Assembly (NCBI GenBank): GCA_016188575.1
Contig: JACPHN010000023.1
Coordinates: 1 to 64,000 of the forward strand
From: Candidatus Schekmanbacteria bacterium
Lineage (GTDB): Bacteria; CSSED10-310; JACPHN01
Length of the DNA: 64,000 nucleotides
Reading direction: 5' to 3'
Within the stretch, counting starts at the first letter, position 1. The number at the start of each line of letters is the position of its first letter. The position numbers and the translations under genes are program-made. Shown in pieces: positions 41,828-50,188 of the stretch. A model generated the notes under the pieces. The model had not been told where the DNA came from. It was given only the letters and a program-made list of their open reading frames with translations, and did no database searches.

Positions 41828-43219
41828 GTGGTGGAAGCTCCCGAGCCGATCAAGGTTCTCGTCGTCGATGACTCCGCGGAGTATCGACTGCTCGTCGGTC
41901 TGTCGCTGAGCTGTAGCGAGATCGACATCACGGAGGCCGCCGACGGGGTGACAGCACTGGAGCTATGCGAGCAGACTGACTTCGACGTGATGCTGCTCGA
42001 TGTGCTCATGCCAGCCGTCGACGGATTCACCGTCATGCGGCGGCTCCGTGACCAGGTGAGCGCGCCCGCAGTCATTTTTCTATCGTGCCGCGAGGGCACC
42101 TCCGACAAGCTCAGGGGCGAGCGACTGGGGGCATTCGATTACATTGCCAAACCGGTGACCGGTGCTGTGCTTCTGCACCGCATTCGTGCCGCAAAAGCAC
42201 ACCGTGACCGAGCTCACGGGAGCCGGCTCGAGTGGATGCTTGATCCGGCCACAGGCCTGCCGAGTGCTCCCGCATTCCGCACGGTGCTCGAAAGCGAAAT
42301 CGCCTGGGCGAAGCGCTACGGGGAGGGCTGTGCGATCGTCGTTGGGACCCTGCAGCCTCACCACCAGGCCGAGCAGCGGCAGGGGGAGCGAGCGTCCTGT
42401 TTCAGGCTCGCCGGCGACGTGATCCGAAGCGCGTGCCGCAGCACCGACAAGGTTGGAAGAACCGGGGACGGTGACCTGGCAATTGTCATCCCGGGTGCGG
42501 ACGCGACCGCCGTGGAGCGCTTCTGCGACAAGCTACGCCGCCTCGTCGACGCTGCGCTCGACCAAGTGCCAGAGCGCGACAGCATCAACATGCAGCTCGC
42601 CTTCGCCCTTTGCCCCGAGGACGGCACGGACTTCGCCTCGCTTCTTTACGCCGCCCGGCACGAGCGGCGCCAGGAGCCCCCGTTTGGCAGGAGCCTGCTC
42701 ACCTCGTCTCCCTCCCTGACGCCCGCGCAACGCGCCGTCGCCAGGGAAGGGCCCATGAATCTCCACGTGCAGCGCGCTGCTGCATGCACGGCCGAAACCG
42801 CGTACCCCTTCGCAGTAGTGCTTGTGCACGTTGGCCAACCGCGCCCGGAGGTGGATGCGGCACCCCATGGGCACCAGCTCATGAGCGCGGCGGATGTGGT
42901 TGGTTGCGCAATCGCGGCGACCAAGCGTGCGTCCGACGCCGCGATCGACCCGACCGCCAACCGCTTCAGCCTACTCTTGCCGAGAACGAACGCCCGCGGC
43001 GCCCAGGCGTACCTGCGCCGACTGCGGGCGGCCATCGAGAAGAGCGGGAACAACCCGGCTCCTTCATCGTTTTGGATTGATGTAGGCACTGCCATATTTC
43101 CCACCGACGCGACCAGCGTGGAAGACATATTGCCGCGGGCTCTCGGCTCAATGAGCCGATGGGACTTTCACCGCTTGGACCACACGAGATCGAGCGGAGC
43201 TCGTAGTGACGATGCATGA
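41828..43219 (+). CDS. Response regulator with two degenerate GGDEF-like domains
   Basis: This is a 463-residue protein with a GTG start. The receiver (about 7-125) has LVVDDSAEY, phospho-Asp58 in LLDVLMPAVDG and YIAKPVTG. A GGDEF-like domain follows, with the typical lead-in DPATGLPSAPAF, but the signature is RTGDGDLAIVI instead of R-x-GGDEF, so catalysis is unlikely. A second similar segment (about 305-450) has ATANRF-type residues (DPTANRFSLLLP) at that position. The protein probably binds a nucleotide or a partner. Its last 14 nt overlap the sigma-factor gene, so the two are translationally linked and may be functionally linked. Confidence 0.78.
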   Translation: MVEAPEPIKVLVVDDSAEYRLLVGLSLSCSEIDITEAADGVTALELCEQTDFDVMLLDVLMPAVDGFTVMRRLRDQVSAPAVIFLSCREGTSDKLRGERLGAFDYIAKPVTGAVLLHRIRAAKAHRDRAHGSRLEWMLDPATGLPSAPAFRTVLESEIAWAKRYGEGCAIVVGTLQPHHQAEQRQGERASCFRLAGDVIRSACRSTDKVGRTGDGDLAIVIPGADATAVERFCDKLRRLVDAALDQVPERDSINMQLAFALCPEDGTDFASLLYAARHERRQEPPFGRSLLTSSPSLTPAQRAVAREGPMNLHVQRAAACTAETAYPFAVVLVHVGQPRPEVDAAPHGHQLMSAADVVGCAIAATKRASDAAIDPTANRFSLLLPRTNARGAQAYLRRLRAAIEKSGNNPAPSSFWIDVGTAIFPTDATSVEDILPRALGSMSRWDFHRLDHTRSSGARSDDA

Positions 43220-44252
43220 CGACGATCCTTACCAGCTCGAGGATGAGCAGGACGAATCAGAGGATACTGACACCTACGACGACGGCCTGTCCGAGGAGCT
43301 ACCGGACGGTGGCGATGGGGCCGAACCAGAGGAGGAGGAAGCGGAGAATGGCGATCTTCGGCAAGCGCTGGACACGTTGACGATGCCGGTGTCGGGTCTT
43401 ATTCTGTATGATCCGTACCAGCATTACCTCGCCAAGATCCGCCGACACCCTTTCTTGACTCGCAAGGAAGAGGAGGAGCTGTTCAGAAATTTCCATGAGC
43501 AGGGCGATCGATTAGCAGCTCTCAAACTGGTGCTTTCGCATCTCGGGCTTGTCGTAAAGATCGCCAATAAATATCGTTGGACTGGGTTGTCCATTATGGA
43601 TCTCATCCAGGAGGGCAATATCGGACTTATGCATGCCGTTACAAAGTTCGACACGGAGAAAGGTGCTCGCCTGGCCACATATGCGGGCTACTGGATTAGA
43701 GCCATGTTGATCAAATATGTTGTTGATAACTGGCACCTCGTCAAGACCGTCACTACGCAGACTCACCGGCGATTGCTCCCGAAGTTGCTGCGCGCCCGCC
43801 AAAAGCTCCAATTGCTCGGCGAATCCGCGACCACGGCTCTGCTTGCAGATCACCTGAACGAAAAGGAGGAGGATGTTATCGAGGCCCAGTACATCCTGAG
43901 TCTTCGCGAGGTATCTCTGGACGCGCCGATATCGGCGGACTCGGATCAATCGATCGGCGACCAGCTATCGTCGGACAATGACGATTTCGAGGAAGACGTC
44001 ATCGACGATGACTTTCGGATCAAATTTCGCTACGTACTGGATGGGTTCAAGAAAGCTCTCGATCCGCGGGATATCCGCATCCTCGACGCGCGGCTCCTCG
44101 GCGATCCTCCCGCGACACTTCAGGCGCTCGGCAGCGAGCTGCACCTGACGCGGGAAGCTGTTCGGCTGCGCGAGAAGTCCATCCAGAAAAAACTAAAGAA
44201 ATACGTCCAGCAGAACTTTCCGGAGGCGGAGCTGCAAATTCGCGACATGTAG
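43206..44252 (+). CDS. RNA polymerase sigma factor, RpoH-like group
   Basis: This sigma-70-family factor has 348 residues. An acidic N-terminal tail (about 1-55, rich in D and E) is followed by region 1.2/2.1 (YLAKIRRHPFLTRKEEEELF), region 2 (LVLSHLGLVVKIANKYRW, MDLIQEGNIGLMHAVTKFD, ATYAGYWIRAMLIKYVVDNW), region 3 and region 4 with the helix-turn-helix LQALGSELHLTREAVRLREK. WIRAMLIKYVVDNW and the following RRLLPKLLRARQKL correspond to the RpoH signature, so a heat-shock or related alternative role is likely. The acidic extension is unusual. It starts with GTG inside the upstream receiver gene. dnaK and grpE lie 13 kb away, with a promoter that looks sigma-70-like instead. Confidence 0.87.
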   Translation: MTMHDDDPYQLEDEQDESEDTDTYDDGLSEELPDGGDGAEPEEEEAENGDLRQALDTLTMPVSGLILYDPYQHYLAKIRRHPFLTRKEEEELFRNFHEQGDRLAALKLVLSHLGLVVKIANKYRWTGLSIMDLIQEGNIGLMHAVTKFDTEKGARLATYAGYWIRAMLIKYVVDNWHLVKTVTTQTHRRLLPKLLRARQKLQLLGESATTALLADHLNEKEEDVIEAQYILSLREVSLDAPISADSDQSIGDQLSSDNDDFEEDVIDDDFRIKFRYVLDGFKKALDPRDIRILDARLLGDPPATLQALGSELHLTREAVRLREKSIQKKLKKYVQQNFPEAELQIRDM

Positions 44253-44301
44253 CGGCCTGCCGGGAGCGCGCGACAAGTCGCGCGTCAACGCCATGGTGAC
44301 G

Positions 44302-44333
44302 GCGTAGCGGCGCGACTCATCGCGCCGCTACGC
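44302..44333. repeat. Perfect 14-bp-stem palindrome (REP-like or bidirectional terminator)
   Basis: GCGTAGCGGCGCGA (44302-44315) pairs perfectly with TCGCGCCGCTACGC (44320-44333) around CTCA. It lies between the convergent sigma-factor and rpsR genes. It has no T-run. Its inner arms match the palindrome at 1985-2004. A separate 8-bp palindrome, CGCGCGAC-AA-GTCGCGCG, lies just upstream near 44265-44285. Confidence 0.6.
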
Positions 44334-44396
44334 GCGAGCGTGTGGACGACAATGCGCATCACGCGTCCACGATGGTGTCTTATTGCGAACCCGAGG

Positions 44397-44642
44397 TTAC
44401 TCTGCCACGAATGGCAAGATGGCGATACAGCGCGATCGCTTGATGGCGCGGGTGAGCTGGCGCTGGTGTTTGGCGCAGTTTCCTGAGATTCTTCGGGCAA
44501 TGATCTTTCCCCGCTCCGTGAGGAAGTTCCTCAGAACGCGAACTTCTGTGTAGACCACCTCCTCGGATGCGTCGGCGCAGAATCGGCAGAACTTCCGCCG
44601 CTTTCGTCCAAGGCCTTTTGCTCGTTTGGGTCGTGTGTTCAT
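44397..44642 (-). CDS. rpsR: 30S ribosomal protein bS18
   Basis: This small-subunit protein (81 residues) has the family core [20 protein letters not shown] followed by [18 protein letters not shown] and IAILPF. Cysteines at 19, 22 and 56 (FCRFC and GNC) fit a zinc-binding form of S18. The ATG at 44642 has GAGGAG ten bases upstream. S18 is usually found with rpsF and rplI; here it stands alone. Confidence 0.95.
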   Translation of the reverse strand: MNTRPKRAKGLGRKRRKFCRFCADASEEVVYTEVRVLRNFLTERGKIIARRISGNCAKHQRQLTRAIKRSRCIAILPFVAE

Positions 44643-44706
44643 GTGCTATGCACTCCTCTTCATGTTGGTCAGGCGCAAGCCGGTTGCCCCAGCCATGGGG
44701 TCGGAA

Positions 44707-45672
44707 TCACGCCGAAGACACCTGTTGCACCGCTCTGACCACCTGATTTCGGCCTGAGCGTTTGGCGCAATAAAGAGCCTCATCCGCGAGCCGGATGAGC
44801 TCGGCCGGAGAGTCCGGCGACCCCTTGGAGGCCACCGAGAATCCAAGGCTCACGGTTACGGTGAGCATTCCACTTTCGCCGCCATCAAAGCTATTTCGCT
44901 CGAAGCGCGACCGTATGCGTTCCGCCACTGTAGCGGCGTCCTCGATCCCGCATTGTGGCAGGATCACGACGAACTCCTCGCCGCCGTAGCGAGCCGGGAT
45001 GTCGCACTCGCGAACGCACGACACCACCAGGTCGGCGCTCTGCTTGAGCACGAGATCTCCAACCATGTGCCCGTAGGTGTCGTTGAAGCGCTTGAAGTGG
45101 TCTATGTCCATAAGAATCAGCGACATCGGGCTGCCATACCGCGCAACGCGAGAGTACTCAAAGGCAAGCCGCTCCTGGAAGTGGCGGTGATTGAAGAGCC
45201 GAGTCAAGCCATCGCGCGTGGCCAGTTGCTCCAATTCCTGGTTCTGTTGCTCCAGCAGGCGGTTCTTCGCCTCAAGCTCGTACTCGAGCTCCTTCAGACG
45301 GAATAGCGCGCGCACTCGCGCCAACAGTTCCAGTTCGTTGAAGGGTTTGGTCATATAGTCGTCAGCTCCGGTGTTCAAGCCCTCAACGACATCGCGAGTG
45401 GCGGTGCGCGCGGTAAGCATGATCACCGGAATGTATTTCGTACTGGCTTGCCCTTTCAGGATTTTGCACAAATCGCGCCCGGATAGTTTCGGAAGCTCCC
45501 AATCCAGGATCAGCAGATCAGGACGATCCCGACGGATTGCCTTGAGCGCTTCGGCGCCGTCCCCGGCCGAGGAGACCACAAACCCCTGCTCGGTCAGCAC
45601 CTTTTCCACCATATCCTTGATCATGGCCACATCGTCCACCACCAAGATCCGATTGCGGCTTTCGTTCGTCAC
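44707..45672 (-). CDS. Response regulator diguanylate cyclase (receiver + GGDEF)
   Basis: The 321-residue PleD/WspR-like protein makes cyclic di-GMP. The receiver (about 8-125) has LVVDDVAM, phospho-Asp57 in LILDWELPKLSG and YMTKPFNELEL. A coiled coil (about 128-155) leads to the GGDEF domain. Its lead-in is TRDGLTRLFNHRHF, its metal site MDIDHFKRFND and its active site RYGGEEFVVILP. RECD lies five residues before GGEEF and fits the inhibitory I-site. GTG (45672) or TTG (45675) serves as start. It lies 27 bp downstream of the lipoprotein gene on the same strand. Confidence 0.93.
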   Translation of the reverse strand: MTNESRNRILVVDDVAMIKDMVEKVLTEQGFVVSSAGDGAEALKAIRRDRPDLLILDWELPKLSGRDLCKILKGQASTKYIPVIMLTARTATRDVVEGLNTGADDYMTKPFNELELLARVRALFRLKELEYELEAKNRLLEQQNQELEQLATRDGLTRLFNHRHFQERLAFEYSRVARYGSPMSLILMDIDHFKRFNDTYGHMVGDLVLKQSADLVVSCVRECDIPARYGGEEFVVILPQCGIEDAATVAERIRSRFERNSFDGGESGMLTVTVSLGFSVASKGSPDSPAELIRLADEALYCAKRSGRNQVVRAVQQVSSA

Positions 45673-45699
45673 CAACAGTATCGTCCGGGGAAAATAGAT

Positions 45700-46395
45700 C
45701 TATCTCGTCGCTTCGACGGCCGCAATTGATTCTCCCGCATCAGCGAAGCGCCACACCATGCGGGCCTGGCCAAGCGGGCCACTGATGACGAGGTCCATGC
45801 GCGTGGACGAATCGAGCAACTCGCCAATAGCTCGGTGGGGGCTTGCAAAGTGAAAGCGGTAGAGTTTTCGCCACGGTGAAATGACGTCGGGCAAATAGCG
45901 CTGGGCAAAGGCATCTGCGACTGGCTCCTCGCGAACTGTAGCGACGGTGAGGCGCTTCCCCTCCGGCTCCAGCTCCAGGAACGCGCCCCAATTGGAACTC
46001 TTCCCGGCGAGATCGTTCCACTCCTTTTTTCCACAGTACACCGCGACCAGGAAGTCCAGCCCCGCGGCGCCGGCAGCTCTGGCTTCAGCCAGGCTCCGCT
46101 CGGCCAGCTCCGGGGAGCGCCCGAGATCACGCGCCTGAGTAACCGCCCACGCCTCGCGAAGCTCGGCCGCCAGGAACACCGCGCGCACGTCAATGGTCGT
46201 AATCCAGTCGCGAATCTCCTTGTCGGCTCGGAGCCAGCGAGCCACGACGGGGCGGAGATCCTGACGTGCAGCGGTGCCTCGCGCGTCGCCTGCACTGTGG
46301 ACAGCGCCGCGAGCACACGACAGCAGACCGGCGCACAGCAACAAGATGGCGCCGATAACCCGAGAAGGGTAGCGGCGAGACGGGGCTTTGGTCAT
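45700..46395 (-). CDS. Lipoprotein of unknown function
   Basis: This 231-residue protein has a clear lipoprotein signal (core VIGAILLLCAGLLSC). The ATG at 46395 gives a typical basic n-region; an ATG 13 codons earlier is possible. The mature part has helices (RWLRADKEIRDWI, ELREAWAVTQARDLG) and then a beta-rich half with LDFLVAVYCGKKEWNDLAG and AQRYLPDVISPWRKLYRFHF. I do not recognise a named family. The diguanylate cyclase follows 27 bp downstream, so they may be co-transcribed. Confidence 0.65.
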   Translation of the reverse strand: MTKAPSRRYPSRVIGAILLLCAGLLSCARGAVHSAGDARGTAARQDLRPVVARWLRADKEIRDWITTIDVRAVFLAAELREAWAVTQARDLGRSPELAERSLAEARAAGAAGLDFLVAVYCGKKEWNDLAGKSSNWGAFLELEPEGKRLTVATVREEPVADAFAQRYLPDVISPWRKLYRFHFASPHRAIGELLDSSTRMDLVISGPLGQARMVWRFADAGESIAAVEATR

Positions 46396-46634
46396 TCTAG
46401 CTCGGCCTCGGCAATGCGGGCATTCTCTTGACATTGCGTCACGAAAGGGAGTAGGAGACTAGCATCCTTTCGTCATTTGCGCCAGAGGATCTCGCGAAAG
46501 CGTGCGGGGATCGAAGCCTGGCTGTCGCGCAAGACGGCCACAAGCCCGTTCTTGGCCGCCCGAGATCGACGGTGCTGTTGCGGTGTGGATTGAAGAGGGC
46601 CGGTAACGCTGATGTGGTGATCCGAGGTGCTGCG

Positions 46635-46961
46635 ATGGGAAACGCGACGATGCAACTGACGGAGGCGACCTTCGATAGCGAAGTCTACGGCTCGCGATTT
46701 CCGGTTCTGGTGAGCTTTTGCGCCGACTGGTGTGCTCCTTGCCGCATGCTGTCTCCCATCGTCGACGAGCTTGCCACCGAGTACTCCGGGCGCGTCAAGA
46801 TTGCCGTCATCGACGTCGACGAGAACAGTGCCGTGGCGCATCGCCTGGGAATCCGATGCGTACCCGCGCTCGTGCTCTTTGCCAAGGGTGAGGTCGTCGA
46901 GCAGCTTGTTGGAGTGCGCACCAAGAAGGAGCTCATCGCACTATTGGATCGCCTCGCCTGA
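46635..46961 (+). CDS. Thioredoxin
   Basis: The 108-residue thioredoxin has the active site DWCAPCRML (Cys33, Cys36; usual form WCGPC) and the cis-proline loop RCVPALVLF (Pro77). Extra cysteines at 29 and 75 lie close to the active site, which is unusual and could affect redox behaviour. The ATG at 46635 has CGAGGTG about nine bases upstream. Its last 21 nt overlap the convergent LolA-like gene. Confidence 0.93.
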   Translation: MGNATMQLTEATFDSEVYGSRFPVLVSFCADWCAPCRMLSPIVDELATEYSGRVKIAVIDVDENSAVAHRLGIRCVPALVLFAKGEVVEQLVGVRTKKELIALLDRLA

Positions 46962-47699
46962 GCGCCGTGGCGCCTCGACCCCACTGTCGCGCGTGCTCTC
47001 CGGCGCTTTCGGAACCGGGTTCCCCGCGAAGTCAACCACCTCGGTTCCCTGGGGCAGGGAGAACGCAAATGTCGATTCGGACTGGTCGGCGTCTCTCGGG
47101 CACTTCGAGAGGAGGATTTCGGTGCGATTTCCATAGGCATCTTCCACCCGTACAGCGCGAAGCTCGAGCTCAGGTAGCGGCGTCAGATCGACAGAAATGC
47201 GAGCAGGCTCAGGGGAGGACGCCTCGGACCTGTCGCGGAGCTCAAGTCGCCACAGTCCCGCTAGTGGTGTCCACGCTCGCGCCCACGCGGCGTCAATCGC
47301 CTTGTCCACCTCCGTCGCGCCGGCGAGCAGCAAGAGCCCGATTTGCGTTCCCGAGGCTTCGGCGTATGAACCCACGTAGGCGAGCCGCTCCTCGGGGAGG
47401 TAGAACACGAGGTTGTCATCGCTAGCAACGAGCACCTTGCCGCTCGCGTAATCCCAGCGCATTCGGCCTGGCACCGACAGTAGCACGGTCCCGCGCTCTT
47501 CGGTCGTAGAGCCGAGAGATGAGTTCAGGGTCGACTGAACGAAGCAGCGACGGACGAGGCCGGACGCTCTGAGCTGCCTGGCGAATTCGGCAACCACCTG
47601 CCCCGCCTCGATGTCGGGCGGCCATCCAGCGGCGGACGACGCGAGAGGAGCATGGCTGCCCATGGTCAAAAGCAGGAATGCGATCACTTTCCGAGTCAT
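46941..47699 (-). CDS. Outer-membrane lipoprotein carrier LolA-like protein
   Basis: The 252-residue protein has a signal peptide (VIAFLLLTMGSHAPL). The early segment FVQSTLNSSLGSTTEERGTVLL followed by PGRMRWDYASG and NLVFYLPEERLAYVG is the LolA pattern (Q-x-G-x-LWxxRPGRFRW-type strand). LolA carries lipoproteins through the periplasm to LolB. At 252 residues it is a little longer than usual because of a C-terminal tail. The ATG overlaps the ftsK stop by four bases (ATGA), an arrangement often seen for lolA after ftsK. Confidence 0.82.
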   Translation of the reverse strand: MTRKVIAFLLLTMGSHAPLASSAAGWPPDIEAGQVVAEFARQLRASGLVRRCFVQSTLNSSLGSTTEERGTVLLSVPGRMRWDYASGKVLVASDDNLVFYLPEERLAYVGSYAEASGTQIGLLLLAGATEVDKAIDAAWARAWTPLAGLWRLELRDRSEASSPEPARISVDLTPLPELELRAVRVEDAYGNRTEILLSKCPRDADQSESTFAFSLPQGTEVVDFAGNPVPKAPESTRDSGVEAPRRSGEAIQ

Positions 47700-50167
47700 A
47701 GTATTTCGCTCAAGCGAGGCAGATCTTTAGGTTTCCAGAGGACTTCACGCGTCTTTGAGCCCTGAAAGGGCCCTACCACGCCCATTAGCTCCATGGTATC
47801 GACCAGGCGGGCGGCCCGGGCATGTCCTACTCGCAGGCGCCGCTGCAAGAGTGAAATCGAGGCGGTTTTCGCGGTCACGATCAGCTCCACGGCCTGCGGT
47901 AGCAGGTCGTCGGTCTCGCCAGAAAAGCCGTCTTCCTCGTCGCCATCCTCGCCGACGTCGTCAAAGATAGAAACTTCATCGGCGACCGCTACTCCGGATT
48001 CCTTCCAGAAACGCACCACGGCTTCGACTTCCTCGGGCCGCAAGAAGGCGCCGTGAACGCGGACAAGATCGCGACTGCCGGCCGGGAGGTACAACATGTC
48101 GCCTTGTCCCAGGAGGTGCTCGGCGCCTACGCGACCGAGAATGGTCCGGGAGTCCTCGCGTTGCGCGACCTGCAGTGCGATCCGGCACGGAAAATTCGCC
48201 TTGATCGTGCCGGTAAGAACGTCGACGGAAGGTCGTTGCGTTGCCAGGATAAGGTGGATGCCCGAAGCTCGTGCCTTCTGTGCCAGCCGCGCGATCGACG
48301 TCTCGATATCTGCCCTGGCCACCATCATCAGATCCGCGAGCTCATCGATCACTACGACAATGTATGGCATGGCGTCCGGGACCGGCCAGGTTCCGTCCTC
48401 ATTTGCGGAGGCTCCGGAGGCCTCGCCAATCCGGCGGCTGATGCGCATGCGTTCGCTTTCATCCGCAAGAGCGCGGTTGAAGTCCCTGGCTTGCTGCACG
48501 CCGGCATGCGCAAGAATCGCGTAACGACGTTCCATTTCGCGCACGCACCACTCCAAGGCGAGCGGTGCTTTCTTTTCCGAAGTTACCACGGGTTCGCGGA
48601 GGTGAGGGAGGTTGGCGTAGTAGCTGAACTCCAGGCGTTTGGGATCGATGAGGATGAGGCGCAACTGATCGGGTCCGGCGTTCATGAGCAAGCTCACCAG
48701 GACGGCATGCAGGCACACACTCTTTCCCGAACCCGTCGCGCCGCCGATGAGCAAGTGGGGCATCTGGGCAAGGTCAGTAACGTAGGGCTCGCCTCCCACC
48801 GATTTCCCGAGGCCGATGCGCAACACGGAGGCCCCCGCCTGGTAGATCGGTGCACCGAGGATCTCGCGGAGTGCGACGACCTGGCGCCGCTGATTGGGAA
48901 CCTCGATGCCAATCGTCTCCTGACCGGACACGCGGTGGACACGAACGCCGCCGCGCGTCGCCATCGCGCGAGCCAGATCCTCCTCGAGGTTCTTCACCTT
49001 GGACACGCGGACGCCGGAACCGGGTTGCAGGTCAAAGCGCGTGATCACTGGTCCGGGTCGGGCGCCAATGACCTTACCCTCCACAGTGAACTGGGCGAGG
49101 GCCGCCTCGAGTCGGCGGGAGATGGGCTCGAGGTCGGCTTCGGTCAACTCATTGGTGTCGCGAGGTGGCGGATCTCTGAGCAGCTCAAGAGGCGGCAATC
49201 CACCGCCGGAGAGGCAGTCGGATGCCGGCCACACCGAGGCCGATGATTCGCTCTCCGGGGCTTCCTCGACGGGGTCGGCAGCGGGCTTCACCGTACGCGC
49301 GGTCGGCTTTCGCGCTGGCAGGGCCGCGCTGGCGAACGGACCCACCAGCGGTGGGCTGGCGGCGTCGTCTGCCGCCATGGCCGCGCTCTGCCGACCTGCC
49401 GATCGCCGCGCGCGCAAGGCGCGCCAACAGGAAGTTCCGACACGACGGCAACGTGCGGCTGCGGCGCCACCCGTGCGGAAGAGCGCCCACCAGGCTCGAA
49501 AGGCAATTCGACCGCCATGCTGCAACGCCGGCATGAGCGCGCGGCCGATGCCGCCGAGCCTGTCCTCGCCAAGCGCGTGCGCGCCTGCGCGGGCAGGCCA
49601 GACGCCCAGAAGTGCGCAGGCCAACAGGGACGTCCACACGATGTAAGCACCCCAGGTGCCGAGAGTTTCGCCTGTCCGCCACGCCAGGAATCGTCCCACG
49701 AGTCCACCCCCCGTAACCGGGCTCAGGTCCCACAGACCCGAGGAGTCGCCGAGCCCTAGCAGGCCGCACGCCGCAAGGCTGAGTAGCACCCAACTCGCGA
49801 CGCGCCACCACAAAAACTCCAGCGCCCGGCGTCGCGACAGCCTGACCCCGAGCACCAAGATGATCGCGGGCAAGAGCCAGGCAACCAGGCCCCCGACAGT
49901 GTATAACAGCTCGGCGATTTGGGCGCCGAGCCTGCCCGCCAGGTTGCGGGTTGGTCCGGCTACCGCGCGCGTCCAGGTGGGATCCGCCGCCTGATATGAC
50001 GCAAGCGCCACGATGACGTAGGTGGTAACTCCCCACAGCAAGACACCGGCGCTGCGCGCCAGCCACACAAACCCTCTCCCGAGCTCGTGATCATCGCCGC
50101 GAGCTCGGGCCATCACCCTGGTATCGGCGCTCGCCGCCGATCGCGGTCGCGTGGTCCGTTGGGCCAT
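47696..50167 (-). CDS. ftsK: DNA translocase FtsK/SpoIIIE
   Basis: FtsK pumps DNA through the septum during division and helps to resolve chromosome dimers. The protein has about 823 residues: four N-terminal membrane helices (within about 20-190), a short linker (190-330) and the motor with Walker A GGATGSGKSVC and Walker B YIVVVIDELADLMM. QKARASGIHLILATQRPSVD is conserved too. The C-terminal winged-helix gamma domain (LIVTAKTASISLLQRRLRVG) binds KOPS sites. The start is uncertain: ATG at 50167 or 50113; a TTG at 50188 directly abuts rpoD. Its stop overlaps lolA. Confidence 0.93.
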   Translation of the reverse strand: MAQRTTRPRSAASADTRVMARARGDDHELGRGFVWLARSAGVLLWGVTTYVIVALASYQAADPTWTRAVAGPTRNLAGRLGAQIAELLYTVGGLVAWLLPAIILVLGVRLSRRRALEFLWWRVASWVLLSLAACGLLGLGDSSGLWDLSPVTGGGLVGRFLAWRTGETLGTWGAYIVWTSLLACALLGVWPARAGAHALGEDRLGGIGRALMPALQHGGRIAFRAWWALFRTGGAAAARCRRVGTSCWRALRARRSAGRQSAAMAADDAASPPLVGPFASAALPARKPTARTVKPAADPVEEAPESESSASVWPASDCLSGGGLPPLELLRDPPPRDTNELTEADLEPISRRLEAALAQFTVEGKVIGARPGPVITRFDLQPGSGVRVSKVKNLEEDLARAMATRGGVRVHRVSGQETIGIEVPNQRRQVVALREILGAPIYQAGASVLRIGLGKSVGGEPYVTDLAQMPHLLIGGATGSGKSVCLHAVLVSLLMNAGPDQLRLILIDPKRLEFSYYANLPHLREPVVTSEKKAPLALEWCVREMERRYAILAHAGVQQARDFNRALADESERMRISRRIGEASGASANEDGTWPVPDAMPYIVVVIDELADLMMVARADIETSIARLAQKARASGIHLILATQRPSVDVLTGTIKANFPCRIALQVAQREDSRTILGRVGAEHLLGQGDMLYLPAGSRDLVRVHGAFLRPEEVEAVVRFWKESGVAVADEVSIFDDVGEDGDEEDGFSGETDDLLPQAVELIVTAKTASISLLQRRLRVGHARAARLVDTMELMGVVGPFQGSKTREVLWKPKDLPRLSEIL

Positions 50168-50188
50168 GAACCGGCAGCGCCGCCACAA

